Shown here: in pieces, positions 20,596 through 29,723 of the stretch
Layout: each line of letters opens with the position of its first letter
How positions within the stretch are numbered: position 1 is the first letter of the stretch
Assembly: GCF_902825145.1 (NCBI RefSeq)
Contig: NZ_CADEAD010000001.1
Span: 1-64,000 of the forward strand
Direction of reading: 5' to 3'
From: Bartonella phoceensis
Lineage (GTDB): Bacteria > Pseudomonadota > Alphaproteobacteria > Rhizobiales > Rhizobiaceae
DNA: 64,000 nucleotides
Notes under the pieces: generated by a model
What the model saw: only the letters and a program-made list of their open reading frames with translations
The model's database searches: none
What the model was told of the DNA's origin: nothing
Program-made: the position numbers and the translations under genes

Positions 20596-21588
20596 ATGAC
20601 AATACAAGCTTCTCATATAGCTTTGCAGGGTGCTATCACATCAGCGTTAAAAACTCTTGCAAGTGAAAAACAAGGTCTAAAGGCGCTTGAAGTAGCTCTT
20701 CTTGGAAATCTTTCTTCTTCCTTTAAAACTGCTGTTCAAACCATCAGGAATGCTAATGGCCATGTGGTGATTACTGGTCTTGGGAAGAGCGGTCATATAG
20801 GTACAAAAATTGCTGCAACCCTAGCTTCGACGGGGACGCCTGCCTTTTTTGTTCATGCTGCAGAAGCCAATCATGGTGATCTTGGTATGATTGGATCTGA
20901 TGATGTTATTCTCGCCTTATCATGGTCTGGTGAAACTTTGGAATTAAGTGGTATTATTAAGCATGCTGCACGTTTTCGCATACCACTTATTGCCATGACA
21001 TCGGGTAAAAACTCTGTATTAGGACGACAAGCTGATATTGTACTTTTATTGCCAAAAATAGAAGAGGCTTGTCCTCATGGTCTTGCTCCTACAACTTCAA
21101 CCATTATGCAATTAGCGATGGGAGATGCATTAGCTGTTGCTCTTTTAGAAATGCGTGGCTTTAGTGCAACGGATTTCAAAATTTATCATCCTGGTGGCTC
21201 GCTCGGTGCAAGCCTAAAATATGTGCGTGATATTATGCATGAGGGTGATCGTATTCCTTTAGTTGCACAGGGAGCAACTATGACTGAAGCGATGCATGTT
21301 TTGGTTGAAAAACATTTTGGATGTGTTGGTGTTGTGAATCAAAAAGGTGAGCTGATCGGGATTGTGACCGATGGTGATCTTGCACGCAACATTCACTTTA
21401 ACTTATCAAAATTTAATGTTGATGAGGTGATGACAAAAAATCCTAAAATTGTGGAGCCAAATACGTTGGTTGGTGCTGCAACAGCGTTTATTAATGATCA
21501 CCATATTGGAGCTTTTTTTGTAGTTGAGAACAAAAAACCAGTGGGAATTGTTCATTTCCATGATCTTTTGCGTATTGGTGTGGTGTAA
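20596..21588 (+). CDS. kdsD: Arabinose-5-phosphate isomerase
   Basis: Interconverts ribulose-5-phosphate and arabinose-5-phosphate, the entry step to KDO of lipopolysaccharide. SIS domain at about residues 40-185 (VVITGLGKSGHIGTKIAATLAS, LSWSGETLEL), then two CBS domains (about 210-330). Length about 330 matches KdsD/KpsF. The reading frame also opens with TTG at 20590, but ATG 20596 is the natural start; the ribosome binding site is weak. Lies 39 bases after galU. Confidence 0.93.
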   Translation: MTIQASHIALQGAITSALKTLASEKQGLKALEVALLGNLSSSFKTAVQTIRNANGHVVITGLGKSGHIGTKIAATLASTGTPAFFVHAAEANHGDLGMIGSDDVILALSWSGETLELSGIIKHAARFRIPLIAMTSGKNSVLGRQADIVLLLPKIEEACPHGLAPTTSTIMQLAMGDALAVALLEMRGFSATDFKIYHPGGSLGASLKYVRDIMHEGDRIPLVAQGATMTEAMHVLVEKHFGCVGVVNQKGELIGIVTDGDLARNIHFNLSKFNVDEVMTKNPKIVEPNTLVGAATAFINDHHIGAFFVVENKKPVGIVHFHDLLRIGVV

Positions 21589-21775
21589 GTTGGAGTACAC
21601 ACATCAAATTGGGTTTTGTTCCAGAATAAAATAGATTTAAAAACAAAAAGATAAAACTCTGTTCGACGACAACCGGGGATATTTCTTGGAAAAAATGGTT
21701 TCTTGAACATACCATAGTATTTGCAGGTTTTATCGTTAGAATGCGGTATCAGTATTTTATGTATTTTAGAGAAAA

Positions 21776-21790
21776 CCCCTTATCAAGGGG
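21776..21790 (-). terminator. Candidate terminator for omp10
   Basis: On the minus strand CCCCTT-GAT-AAGGGG is followed by TTTTCTCT. The six-base GC-rich stem lies about 65 bases beyond the lipoprotein stop codon, between two convergent genes. Confidence 0.55.
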
Positions 21791-21855
21791 AGAGATTATA
21801 CTTCCTGATTATGCGACTTACCATGTTTCCAAAAGAAGCCAGGGCTTTTATTTTA

Positions 21856-22215
21856 TCAAAGTTTCCTATTAAGAGAAAACTGTGATCCTGTATGTGATGT
21901 GCAAAGAAGTTTCATTGCATCCCGTGATATCATACACTCGACTTTGGATACGGTTCCACGAAGAATGGAGCGTATTTCAATTTCTATATTTTGAGCACTA
22001 ACATAATTATATGTGCCTTCTGATAGTTTTTCTTCAGTATCTGCTGCATGTGTTTCAAAAACACCATTGCGAAAAAAAGAAATAATGCCGTTTTCATCAA
22101 CCCATTTACCATCAATTCCAGCTGGTATATTTTGCCCGTAATATTGTGAAAAGATGCAGGCACTTAATACCAAAGCGGTAATGGTAAGATATAAAATACG
22201 GCAGATATGTTTCAT
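21856..22215 (-). CDS. omp10: Outer membrane lipoprotein Omp10 homologue
   Basis: Small lipoprotein. Signal peptide with lipobox LSAC at residues 17-20, so the mature protein would begin at Cys20 and be acylated. The rest closely resembles Brucella Omp10 as I remember it: PAGIDGKWVDENGIISFF, FETHAADTEEKLSEGTY, a segment ending RSILRGTVSKVEC, and SHTGSQFSLNRK. Two conserved cysteines remain in the mature part. 119 residues, slightly shorter than Brucella's. Function in Bartonella unknown; in Brucella it is a surface-exposed minor antigen. Confidence 0.85.
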   Translation of the reverse strand: MKHICRILYLTITALVLSACIFSQYYGQNIPAGIDGKWVDENGIISFFRNGVFETHAADTEEKLSEGTYNYVSAQNIEIEIRSILRGTVSKVECMISRDAMKLLCTSHTGSQFSLNRKL

Positions 22216-22468
22216 TTGTTTTACTCTATTTATATTATTTTATTCTCTAGCCTCTATAACATTGTTAAATTACTTCACGAGTCAAGATGAAAAATTTGAT
22301 AAAAATCAATGAAAAAGCAAAAAAATAGAAAAAAATGCCTTAATGTTGTATTTAATTAGCAGCTTGATGAAATTCGTAGATGAAACACAAGAGGTGAAAT
22401 ATTTCTTATGGTTTACAACAATTTTTACATTAAGCCGTTTAATAGTCTCAAGGGAGATTATTGAAATT

Positions 22469-23854
22469 ATGGTTGGTCCCATTCTTGTTGCGAGTGAAGA
22501 TTATGGAAGACGTATAGAACTTTCTGCTATGCTCCGAGGTTTTGGTCACCGTGTTATTGAAGCAGAAAATGGACTCCGTACGATCGATCTTTTACACAGA
22601 CGCAAAAATATTGTGCTTGCACTCCTTGATGTTGCGATGAGTGATTTGAGTGTGGGTGATTTGATTAAAATGATTAGGGTTGCTGGTGTTTCTGTTCCTA
22701 TTGTTGTGATAGCACAACAAGAGAATCAAGGTTTACTCCAGAAAGCTTTAGCAGCTGGGGCTATTGATTATTGGATTCATCCAGTTACATCATTACGGTT
22801 AAGAGTTACTCTGGATACTCTTGCTCTTATTTCTGCATTAGAGCGTGAGGTTCGTTATATTAGGCGCAAAAATGAGAATCATTTACGATTTTCTGACCTC
22901 TGCATAAAAAGTAAGGCAATGCAGATAGTTCTGGAACAATCGAGGAATGCAGCAGCTTCTTTACAGAATCTTTTGATAGAAGGTGAAGGTGGAACTGGTC
23001 GTGAAACACTGGCACGCATTATTCATCATGAAGGTTTGTTATCGGATGGGGCTTTTATTCGCTTCCAATGTTCAGCTATCGTTGACCCAGAGGAGGAAGA
23101 GCGTCAGTGGTTTAAAGAATTTTTGCCACTGGTCTCTGCTCTTGAAAAGGGGACTCTTTGTCTTTGTGATGTTGATCGACTCGAGCCCATACAGCAAAAG
23201 CGTTTCGCTGGTTATCTTCAGGAGAGGGAAAAGATAACAAAGAACAATACTCCCCCTTTCCGGATCATAGCTATTTCAGCATCTCGGCTTTCAGATTTGG
23301 TTAAAGAAGATTATTTTTCGCGCAGTTTGTTTGAACAGCTTTCTCAATTATCAATCGGTGTTCCTGCTTTGCGGGAATTGAGAGATGATTTTCCAGAGCT
23401 TACGCAACGTTTGATCGACCGCATTATTACGGAAACGGGCCGGTCGCATGTGCATGGTTTAGCGGGATCAGCTCTTTCCTTGCTTATGCAGTATGATTGG
23501 CCTGGTAATCGTGGTGAACTTGAGAATTTTCTATTTCGTGCAGTTTTACTCAGTGAGGGGCCATTGTTAACTGTGCGGGATTTTCCCCAATTGATGGGGA
23601 ATCCGTTGATAAGCGTTCCAAATATTATTGAAAGTGATGTTCAAGAAGATCATGAACAGGAATCCATACAATTTTTAAATGCTGATGGGCATGTTCGCAC
23701 TTTTGCAGAGATGGAACATGATATTATCGAAAAAGCGGTTCAACATTATAAGGGACATATGAGTGAGATTGCTCGCCGTCTTCATATCGGGCGTTCTACG
23801 CTTTATCGAAAAATAGAGGAATTGAGAGTAAAGAAAAGCCAAGAACGCAATTAA
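22469..23854 (+). CDS. Degenerate NtrC-like response regulator (receiver, AAA remnant, Fis HTH)
   Basis: Transcription regulator with receiver domain (about residues 1-120), an AAA+ domain of the sigma-54 activator type (about 140-370) and a Fis-type helix-turn-helix at the end (AVQHYKGHMSEIARRLHIGR). The receiver keeps the phospho-acceptor Asp in LALLDVAMSD but has His in place of the conserved Lys (YWIHPV). Walker A is GEGGTGRE (Arg for Lys), Walker B reads CLCDVD without the Glu, and the GAFTGA loop is absent. It should not activate sigma-54 polymerase in the normal way. ATG 22469 starts the receiver; an upstream frame from 22343 adds 42 residues of non-receiver sequence. Confidence 0.85.
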   Translation: MVGPILVASEDYGRRIELSAMLRGFGHRVIEAENGLRTIDLLHRRKNIVLALLDVAMSDLSVGDLIKMIRVAGVSVPIVVIAQQENQGLLQKALAAGAIDYWIHPVTSLRLRVTLDTLALISALEREVRYIRRKNENHLRFSDLCIKSKAMQIVLEQSRNAAASLQNLLIEGEGGTGRETLARIIHHEGLLSDGAFIRFQCSAIVDPEEEERQWFKEFLPLVSALEKGTLCLCDVDRLEPIQQKRFAGYLQEREKITKNNTPPFRIIAISASRLSDLVKEDYFSRSLFEQLSQLSIGVPALRELRDDFPELTQRLIDRIITETGRSHVHGLAGSALSLLMQYDWPGNRGELENFLFRAVLLSEGPLLTVRDFPQLMGNPLISVPNIIESDVQEDHEQESIQFLNADGHVRTFAEMEHDIIEKAVQHYKGHMSEIARRLHIGRSTLYRKIEELRVKKSQERN

Positions 23855-24250
23855 AATCCGTAACAGATTTCCATTTATGAGAGGCGTGATTTTCAGAAAA
23901 ACTGAAGTAGCTTTTAGTGAAGGCAGGGAAGGGATTTTGGTTTTTAAAAGAAATATTCTTTGTTATAAATCTTAGATATTGAAGATAGTCTTGAAGACTT
24001 AATAAGTACTGAATTATTTGCAATTATCTTTTCTTATTTTAGTTTTCACAACGTTAGTTCGATTTATATTCATTTAAGATGAGAGATAACTTTTATACTT
24101 TTTAGTATGAGAGCTAAAATTCTGAAATCATTGATATTGGGTTTATATTCTCTTAAGCAAGAGATGGTATTCCATCTGTTGCAATGATTAAGACATGATC
24201 GTTAATTTTAATGTTGTGATCCGTATCGGGGGCTATACGGTGTCTTAAAA
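23855..24250. other. Spacer before the phospholipase D-like gene, with a strong hairpin
   Basis: About 400 bases with no plus-strand gene. It contains the hairpin listed separately at 24157-24182. On the minus strand, 24153 to about 24250 reads as a short open peptide with IAPDTDHNIKINDHVLII, which resembles the end of a TrkA-C-like domain; this may be a gene remnant or chance. Confidence 0.4.
24157..24182. repeat. Inverted repeat upstream of the phospholipase D-like gene
   Basis: Arms GCAAGAGATGG and CCATCTGTTGC pair at 10 of 11 positions around a TATT loop. No T-run follows on the plus strand. It lies about 70 bases before the start at 24251. Confidence 0.6.
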
Positions 24251-25840
24251 ATGGAAAGTTTATTCTCTTTGACTCTGTTACAAATTGCTATCGATTTTAT
24301 CATATTTTTTTTTATTGCGTCTGTGTTGGCGATTTATACATATGGACGTTTTGTGAAAAGTGCTAGAGGGGTATGTTCTTATGCATTAGCTGTTAAGAAA
24401 GATGAAACCAAGCTTGACCGTATAATCAGCCTATTGGCAGAGGAGAGGGATGGATTAGGGGTTGATAAAGACGCCCTTTCACTCATCATCAGCAATTTGG
24501 ATGCGTTTTGTGTTCGTGCAATAGGCGCAGCACAGGCGGGACGTAGTCTTGATCTGATGTATTATATTTGGGATGATGATTTAACGGGACGTTTATTATT
24601 AAGTGAAATAGTGGAGGCAGCTGATCGTGGTGTTCGAGTACGTCTTCTTTTAGATGATATTAATGCTCAGGCACGTGATCCAGCTTATATTGCACTGGAT
24701 AAACATCCTCATATTGAGGTCAGAATGTTTAATCCAGGACTATCACGTAAGGGGGGATTACGCCGTGGCTTAGAGATTATATTGCGGGCAATTACCGTAA
24801 CACGCAGAATGCATAATAAAGCTTTTATTGTGGATGGTCGAGTAGCTTTTGTAGGAGGACGTAATCTTGCAGATTCTTATTTTGATGTTGGTGAGGAATC
24901 ACATTTTCGAGATTTGGATCTGATGTTAATCGGTCCTTCGGTTAAAAAGGTGGAAACTGTTTTTGATGACTTTTGGAATAGTGCTGTGGTTTTGCCGATT
25001 CATACTTTGGTTGCTCCTAAAACTGCAGGTGACCTTGGTTATTGGAAGGATAAATTACGACAATTTCGTGATTCCAAAGCTGCAAAGGTTTATTTAGATT
25101 ATGTCAAAAAGCATATTAATTTTGATTTTTTTCTCCAGACAGGAAAGCGGTTATTTTTAGCAGATAAAGTTGTTGTTCTTTCTGATCCTCCAGAAAAAGC
25201 ATTGCGTAAAAAGTCGGGAAATTGGCTCATAAAGGCACTTTCACAGGTTATTGGAGATGCTAAAAAAACGGTCCAAATTACATCACCTTATTTTGTTCCT
25301 GGCAAGGTAGGCACACAGAATTTTAGCAATTTGGTTTTAAAGGGTGTTGATGTAAAAATTCTTACAAATTCTTTAGCAGCCACTGATGTAGCACTGGTGC
25401 ATGGTGGTTATGTACCATATCGTAAAGCACTCTTAAAAAATGGTGTTAAACTTTATGAGTTAAAGCCAGATGGAAACACGCACGGATTGCGGCTCTTTCG
25501 ATCGAGTAGGACAAGTTTACATACCAAAGCTTTTTTGGTTGATCGTAAAACTGCGTTTATTGGATCTTTAAACTTTGATCCCAGATCAGCTGCACTGAAT
25601 ACAGAAATGGGTATTCTTTTTGAATGTGAACCGATTACAGCAATGCTAGATTTGCTTTTTTCTGAAGAAACAACAGGTGAAATGAGTTATCATCTCCGTC
25701 TTGGGGATAATAACCGTATTTACTGGGATTTTATTGAAAATGAAAAACAGTACAGCATAGATTATGAGCCAGAAAGCAAATTTTGGCGCCGCGCGTTTTC
25801 AAAAATAATAAGTTGGCTGCCCATTGAATCGCAATTGTAG
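24251..25840 (+). CDS. Phospholipase D-family protein (cardiolipin-synthase-like)
   Basis: Membrane-anchored protein with two HKD motifs: HNKAFIVDGRVAFVGGRN (about residues 188-205) and HTKAFLVDRKTAFIGSLNFD (about 420-440), which together form one PLD active site. An N-terminal hydrophobic helix (about 8-30) anchors it. The order fits cardiolipin synthases and related phosphatidyltransferases, but the insert between the motifs and the 529-residue length fit the broader PLD-like group, so the substrate is uncertain. No clear ribosome binding site before ATG 24251. Confidence 0.85.
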   Translation: MESLFSLTLLQIAIDFIIFFFIASVLAIYTYGRFVKSARGVCSYALAVKKDETKLDRIISLLAEERDGLGVDKDALSLIISNLDAFCVRAIGAAQAGRSLDLMYYIWDDDLTGRLLLSEIVEAADRGVRVRLLLDDINAQARDPAYIALDKHPHIEVRMFNPGLSRKGGLRRGLEIILRAITVTRRMHNKAFIVDGRVAFVGGRNLADSYFDVGEESHFRDLDLMLIGPSVKKVETVFDDFWNSAVVLPIHTLVAPKTAGDLGYWKDKLRQFRDSKAAKVYLDYVKKHINFDFFLQTGKRLFLADKVVVLSDPPEKALRKKSGNWLIKALSQVIGDAKKTVQITSPYFVPGKVGTQNFSNLVLKGVDVKILTNSLAATDVALVHGGYVPYRKALLKNGVKLYELKPDGNTHGLRLFRSSRTSLHTKAFLVDRKTAFIGSLNFDPRSAALNTEMGILFECEPITAMLDLLFSEETTGEMSYHLRLGDNNRIYWDFIENEKQYSIDYEPESKFWRRAFSKIISWLPIESQL

Positions 25841-25979
25841 ATTTTATAAGCTATAATAAAAAAATTATTTTTATTTTTTTTGTAAAATGGCATATTTTTG
25901 TGCCAATCCACAACGTATGAAAACCGCAGTTGTTATTTTAAAGCACCTTGCGGTATTTTATTATAAAAGGAATTTGGCT

Positions 25980-27479
25980 ATGGCAAAAATTGTTGAAACG
26001 GGGACAGGTGCATTGGCACTGACTTTTGATGACGTGCTTTTACAGCCTGGTCATTCTCTTGTTATGCCTGGCCAAGTAGATCTTAGAACACGTATTGCAG
26101 CTGATATTAAGTTAAATTTGCCATTGCTTTCTGCTGCAATGGATACTGTAACAGAATCGCGTTTAGCTATTGCTATGGCGCAAGCTGGTGGTCTTGGTGT
26201 TATCCATCGGAATATGTCTCCTACAGAGCAAGCTGAAGAAGTTCGTCAAGTAAAAAAATTTGAATCTGGTATGGTTGTTAATCCAGTAACAATGGGACCA
26301 GATGCAACACTTGAAGAGGCAAAAGCTTTGATGCGCTCATATGGTATTTCAGGTATTCCAGTTGTTGAAAATGGTGCTAAAGGTGAGACTGCAGGACGGC
26401 TTGTTGGTATTTTGACGAATAGGGATGTGCGTTTTGCATCGGATCCAAAACAAAAAATTTATGAATTAATGACGCATGAAAATTTGATTACGGTACGTGA
26501 AAATGTTCAACTCAGTGAAGCGAAGTATCTTTTACATCATCACCGTATTGAAAAATTATTGGTTGTAGATGAACAAAATCGTTGTGTCGGTTTGATAACA
26601 GTTAAGGATATTGAAAAAGCACAATTAAATCCAAACGCAGCTAAAGATTCTCAAGGTCGTTTGCGTGTTGGAGCTGCTAGTAGTGTGGGGCGTGATGGGA
26701 TTGAGCGGGCTGAACGGCTCATTGATGCAGGTGTAGATGTGCTGGTGATTGATACAGCGCATGGGCATTCTCAACGTGTGCTAGAAACCGTTGAGCGAAT
26801 TAAAAAAATGGCGTGTTCTATAGCTGTTATTGCTGGTAATGTAGCGACTTCTCAAGCAACGCAGGCATTAATTGATAGTGGTGCAGATGCGGTAAAGGTT
26901 GGTATTGGTCCTGGTTCTATTTGCACAACACGAATTGTTGCAGGTGTTGGTGTGCCTCAACTTGCAGCTATTATGAATGCTGCAGAAGTTGCTGAAAAAG
27001 CAGATATTCCTGTCATTGCTGATGGTGGCATCAAAGCTTCGGGTGATTTTGCTAAAGCTTTAGCAGGTGGGGCTTGTGCTGCTATGATTGGTTCTCTTTT
27101 AGCAGGTACAGATGAAAGTCCTGGCGACGTTTATCTTTATCAAGGGCGCTCTTTTAAAGCCTATCGTGGTATGGGATCAGTTGGTGCTATGGCAAGGGGG
27201 TCGGCAGATCGCTATTTTCAGGATGAAGTACGTGATGAACTTAAATTAGTTCCTGAAGGTGTGGAGGGACAAGTGGCCTATAAAGGACCTATAGCATCGG
27301 TTCTACACCAACTAGCTGGTGGGTTGCGTGCTTCAATGGGGTATGTTGGGGCGAAAGATTTAGCTGAATTTCGTAAAAAAGCAACGTTTGTCCGGATCAC
27401 CAATGCTGGGCTTCATGAAAGCCATACACACGATGTCGCTATCACACGGGAGAGTCCAAATTACCGGGGTCCTGTTTGA
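25980..27479 (+). CDS. guaB: Inosine-5'-monophosphate dehydrogenase
   Basis: Oxidises IMP to XMP, the first committed step to GMP. TIM barrel with two inserted CBS domains (about residues 95-210). The catalytic cysteine loop is [13 protein letters not shown], followed by [19 protein letters not shown] and the flap region. ATG 25980 is chosen: AAGGAA is 7 bases upstream and the protein then begins [21 protein letters not shown], as in the family. The frame opens further upstream at 25887, but that leader is not family-like. 499 residues. guaA lies 2.2 kb downstream. Confidence 0.96.
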   Translation: MAKIVETGTGALALTFDDVLLQPGHSLVMPGQVDLRTRIAADIKLNLPLLSAAMDTVTESRLAIAMAQAGGLGVIHRNMSPTEQAEEVRQVKKFESGMVVNPVTMGPDATLEEAKALMRSYGISGIPVVENGAKGETAGRLVGILTNRDVRFASDPKQKIYELMTHENLITVRENVQLSEAKYLLHHHRIEKLLVVDEQNRCVGLITVKDIEKAQLNPNAAKDSQGRLRVGAASSVGRDGIERAERLIDAGVDVLVIDTAHGHSQRVLETVERIKKMACSIAVIAGNVATSQATQALIDSGADAVKVGIGPGSICTTRIVAGVGVPQLAAIMNAAEVAEKADIPVIADGGIKASGDFAKALAGGACAAMIGSLLAGTDESPGDVYLYQGRSFKAYRGMGSVGAMARGSADRYFQDEVRDELKLVPEGVEGQVAYKGPIASVLHQLAGGLRASMGYVGAKDLAEFRKKATFVRITNAGLHESHTHDVAITRESPNYRGPV

Positions 27480-27581
27480 TATTTAAGAGTTTAGAATTAT
27501 GTTACATGATACAAAATCTTTTGAAAATACAGAGGTTCTACCCTTTTTCCTTTTTATAATTTAGTGTAATGATTTTAGCAA

Positions 27582-27615
27582 GGAAAGAATTGGAGGATCA
27601 TATTCCAATTCCTTC
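27582..27615. terminator. Bidirectional hairpin after guaB
   Basis: Arms GGAAAGAATTGGA and TCCAATTCCTTCC pair at 12 of 13 positions with an 8-base loop. It lies between guaB and the convergent small reading frame at 27641-27784. There is no proper T-run, so termination is likely but not certain. Confidence 0.5.
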
Positions 27616-27640
27616 CGTGGGTTATATAAAATTAAGGGAA

Positions 27641-27784
27641 TTAACTTTTTATAGTCTTCCGCTCCGACTTTGACGCACGTTGGCGAGTGTTAGCCTGATC
27701 GATGGATTTCTTTCCATTGTTTGAGGGCATTGTATTGTGACGGCTTTTAGATGAAGTTGTTTTCCCATTATTGTAAGTGTTCAT
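27641..27784 (-). CDS. Small basic protein, 47 residues, unknown function
   Basis: Short frame from ATG (27784) to TAA (27641). AAGGAG stands 7 bases before the start codon, the best ribosome binding site in this neighbourhood. The product starts MNTYNNGKTTSSKSRHN and ends KSERKTIKS. It is very polar, rich in Lys, Arg, Ser, Asn and Thr, and has no hydrophobic stretch, so it would be soluble and probably disordered or nucleic-acid binding. It ends against the hairpin at 27582-27615. I do not recognise the family. Its hydrophilic, codon-consistent content and strong start signal are the grounds for calling it. Confidence 0.6.
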   Translation of the reverse strand: MNTYNNGKTTSSKSRHNTMPSNNGKKSIDQANTRQRASKSERKTIKS

Positions 27785-28304
27785 TATTTTCTCCTTTTAA
27801 ATTATCTGGCTTAAAACCAGTACAGTAAAAACGGTCATGCCAAATAGTGGTTCCAAGTGTTTTCGAAAAAGTTAATATTTTATTAATAATAGGATACGTG
27901 TGCTGGCCTTAAGAGAAGAATTTTTTATCCTTTCAGAAAGAGAATATTTTCAAGATGATAGATAATGGATGTTACGTGCTGTTTAGAGCGAGCTATGGCA
28001 ATTTAATTTACCAAGAAAGAAGGGAAGATGACATTTTGTAAATGTACATTGAAAAAGAGATTTTAAGGATACCCCCTATCGTAGTGGACTAAGGGAGAGT
28101 CTATGTATTTTAGAGTAAGAGGAATATAAACAGAGAGCACATGAAAGGAAAAGTTTTGATTCACTAAAAAGTATGATCAGAATCACAAGGTTTGCAATGT
28201 AAATTTGAGATAGTTTTGGGAAGATTCCACTGGCAATAAGAGAGATAAGGTTGTTCTTTACTTCAATGGTTTAGAATTTTATTGAAATGCAATGGGAGAA
28301 ATGA
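27785..28304. other. Spacer between the small basic ORF and the rRNA methyltransferase
   Basis: About 520 bases, presumably holding divergent promoters. No gene longer than a few dozen codons and no recognisable operator, tRNA or repeat. Confidence 0.45.
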
Positions 28305-29591
28305 ATGCGATTAGGTGGTCGTTTGCAAGCAGCAATAGATGTTCTAAGAGAGATAGAAATTCGATATCGTCCAATAGGGGAAGCCTTGAAAGATTGGGGA
28401 GTTTGTCATCGTTTTGCTGGAGCAGGTGATCGCGCGGCGATTGGTACAATCGTTTATGATGTCTTAAGACGGCGTTATTCCTTACAATGGCGTATGGAGA
28501 GCGATGATATCCGAGATATCGTTTTTGGTACCCTATTAGACACTGGTAAAATGACGATTGAACAAATTGATAGTGCGTTGGCAGGAGATCGATTTGCACC
28601 ACAGCTATTAGGGGATAAGCAGCGCCAATCATGGCAAAAACAGCGGTTAGTTGATGCACCAGACTATATTCGTGGTGATATTCCACAATGGTGTCAAACA
28701 CATCTTCTTTCTTCATTCTCGGACAATTGGGTCATTGAAGCTGCTGCATTAGCAACACGTCCTTCTTTAGATTTACGTGTGAATAGCCTGAAGGCAACGC
28801 CAGAGAAGATTTTACAGAAATTATCAAAAACAAAAGCTGAACCGTTGTCATGGTTTCCGCAAGCCTTAAGAATTGCGCCGATTGAGAAATTTGAACGTCA
28901 TCCCAATGTCCAAGCTGAACCAGCTTTTCAAAAGGGGTACTTTGAAATACAAGATTTAGGATCTCAGATTGTTGCTTATCTTGTCGAAGCAAAAGCAAAT
29001 ATGCAGGTCTTGGATTATTGTGCTGGGGCTGGTGGCAAAACGTTGGCTTTAGCTGCCAGTATGGAAAATAAGGGACAAATTTATGCTTATGATTCAGATA
29101 AAGCGCGTTTAGCCCCTATTTTTGATCGTCTCCGACGCGCTGGTGTTCGGAATGTACAATCACGTGGACATAGAGAAGAATTAAAGCCGTTAGTAGGTCG
29201 AATGGATATTGTTTTGCTGGATGCACCATGTAGTGGTACAGGAACATGGAGGCGGCGACCAGATACAAAATGGCGTTTAACGTCGGAACAGGTAAGACAA
29301 CGCCAAATAGAACAGAGAACTATTTTAAATGAAGCTATAGATTATCTTAAACCAAATGGATGTTTAGTCTATATTACATGTTCTCTTTTCGTGGATGAAA
29401 ATGAAGAACAAATTTTCCGTTTTCTTCAACAGTATACCAATTTTTATCCAATCGATATGCGTGCACTTTGGCAAAAACATTTTAGTTCTTCTTCTGTTCA
29501 ACCGCTTTTTTCAAATTATGGACTCACCTTATCACCCGCAACAACAAAAACAGATGGTTTCTTTTTATCTGTGTTGCAAAAAAAACATTGA
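28305..29591 (+). CDS. RsmB/NOP family RNA (cytosine-5) methyltransferase
   Basis: SAM-dependent rRNA m5C methyltransferase. The N-terminal helical region (about 1-140) is the RNA-binding part of RsmB-like proteins. The Rossmann domain carries LDYCAGAGGKTLALAA (SAM motif I, about residue 230) and both conserved cysteines: DAPCSGTGTWRRRPD and VYITCSLF. Length 428 equals E. coli RsmB. It lies between guaB and guaA. The start ATG 28305 follows GGGAGAAATGA. Confidence 0.88.
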   Translation: MRLGGRLQAAIDVLREIEIRYRPIGEALKDWGVCHRFAGAGDRAAIGTIVYDVLRRRYSLQWRMESDDIRDIVFGTLLDTGKMTIEQIDSALAGDRFAPQLLGDKQRQSWQKQRLVDAPDYIRGDIPQWCQTHLLSSFSDNWVIEAAALATRPSLDLRVNSLKATPEKILQKLSKTKAEPLSWFPQALRIAPIEKFERHPNVQAEPAFQKGYFEIQDLGSQIVAYLVEAKANMQVLDYCAGAGGKTLALAASMENKGQIYAYDSDKARLAPIFDRLRRAGVRNVQSRGHREELKPLVGRMDIVLLDAPCSGTGTWRRRPDTKWRLTSEQVRQRQIEQRTILNEAIDYLKPNGCLVYITCSLFVDENEEQIFRFLQQYTNFYPIDMRALWQKHFSSSSVQPLFSNYGLTLSPATTKTDGFFLSVLQKKH

Positions 29592-29723
29592 TACGTACTT
29601 TTACATTTTTTATCTTAAATTTTATGAGCAGAACCTTTTTCTCAGGTGAATAGGCTTGTGAAAAAGAGAAGATTGAATAATAAATCTTATTGGTTCTCTT
29701 TTACAATAATTGATTGGTTTTTT

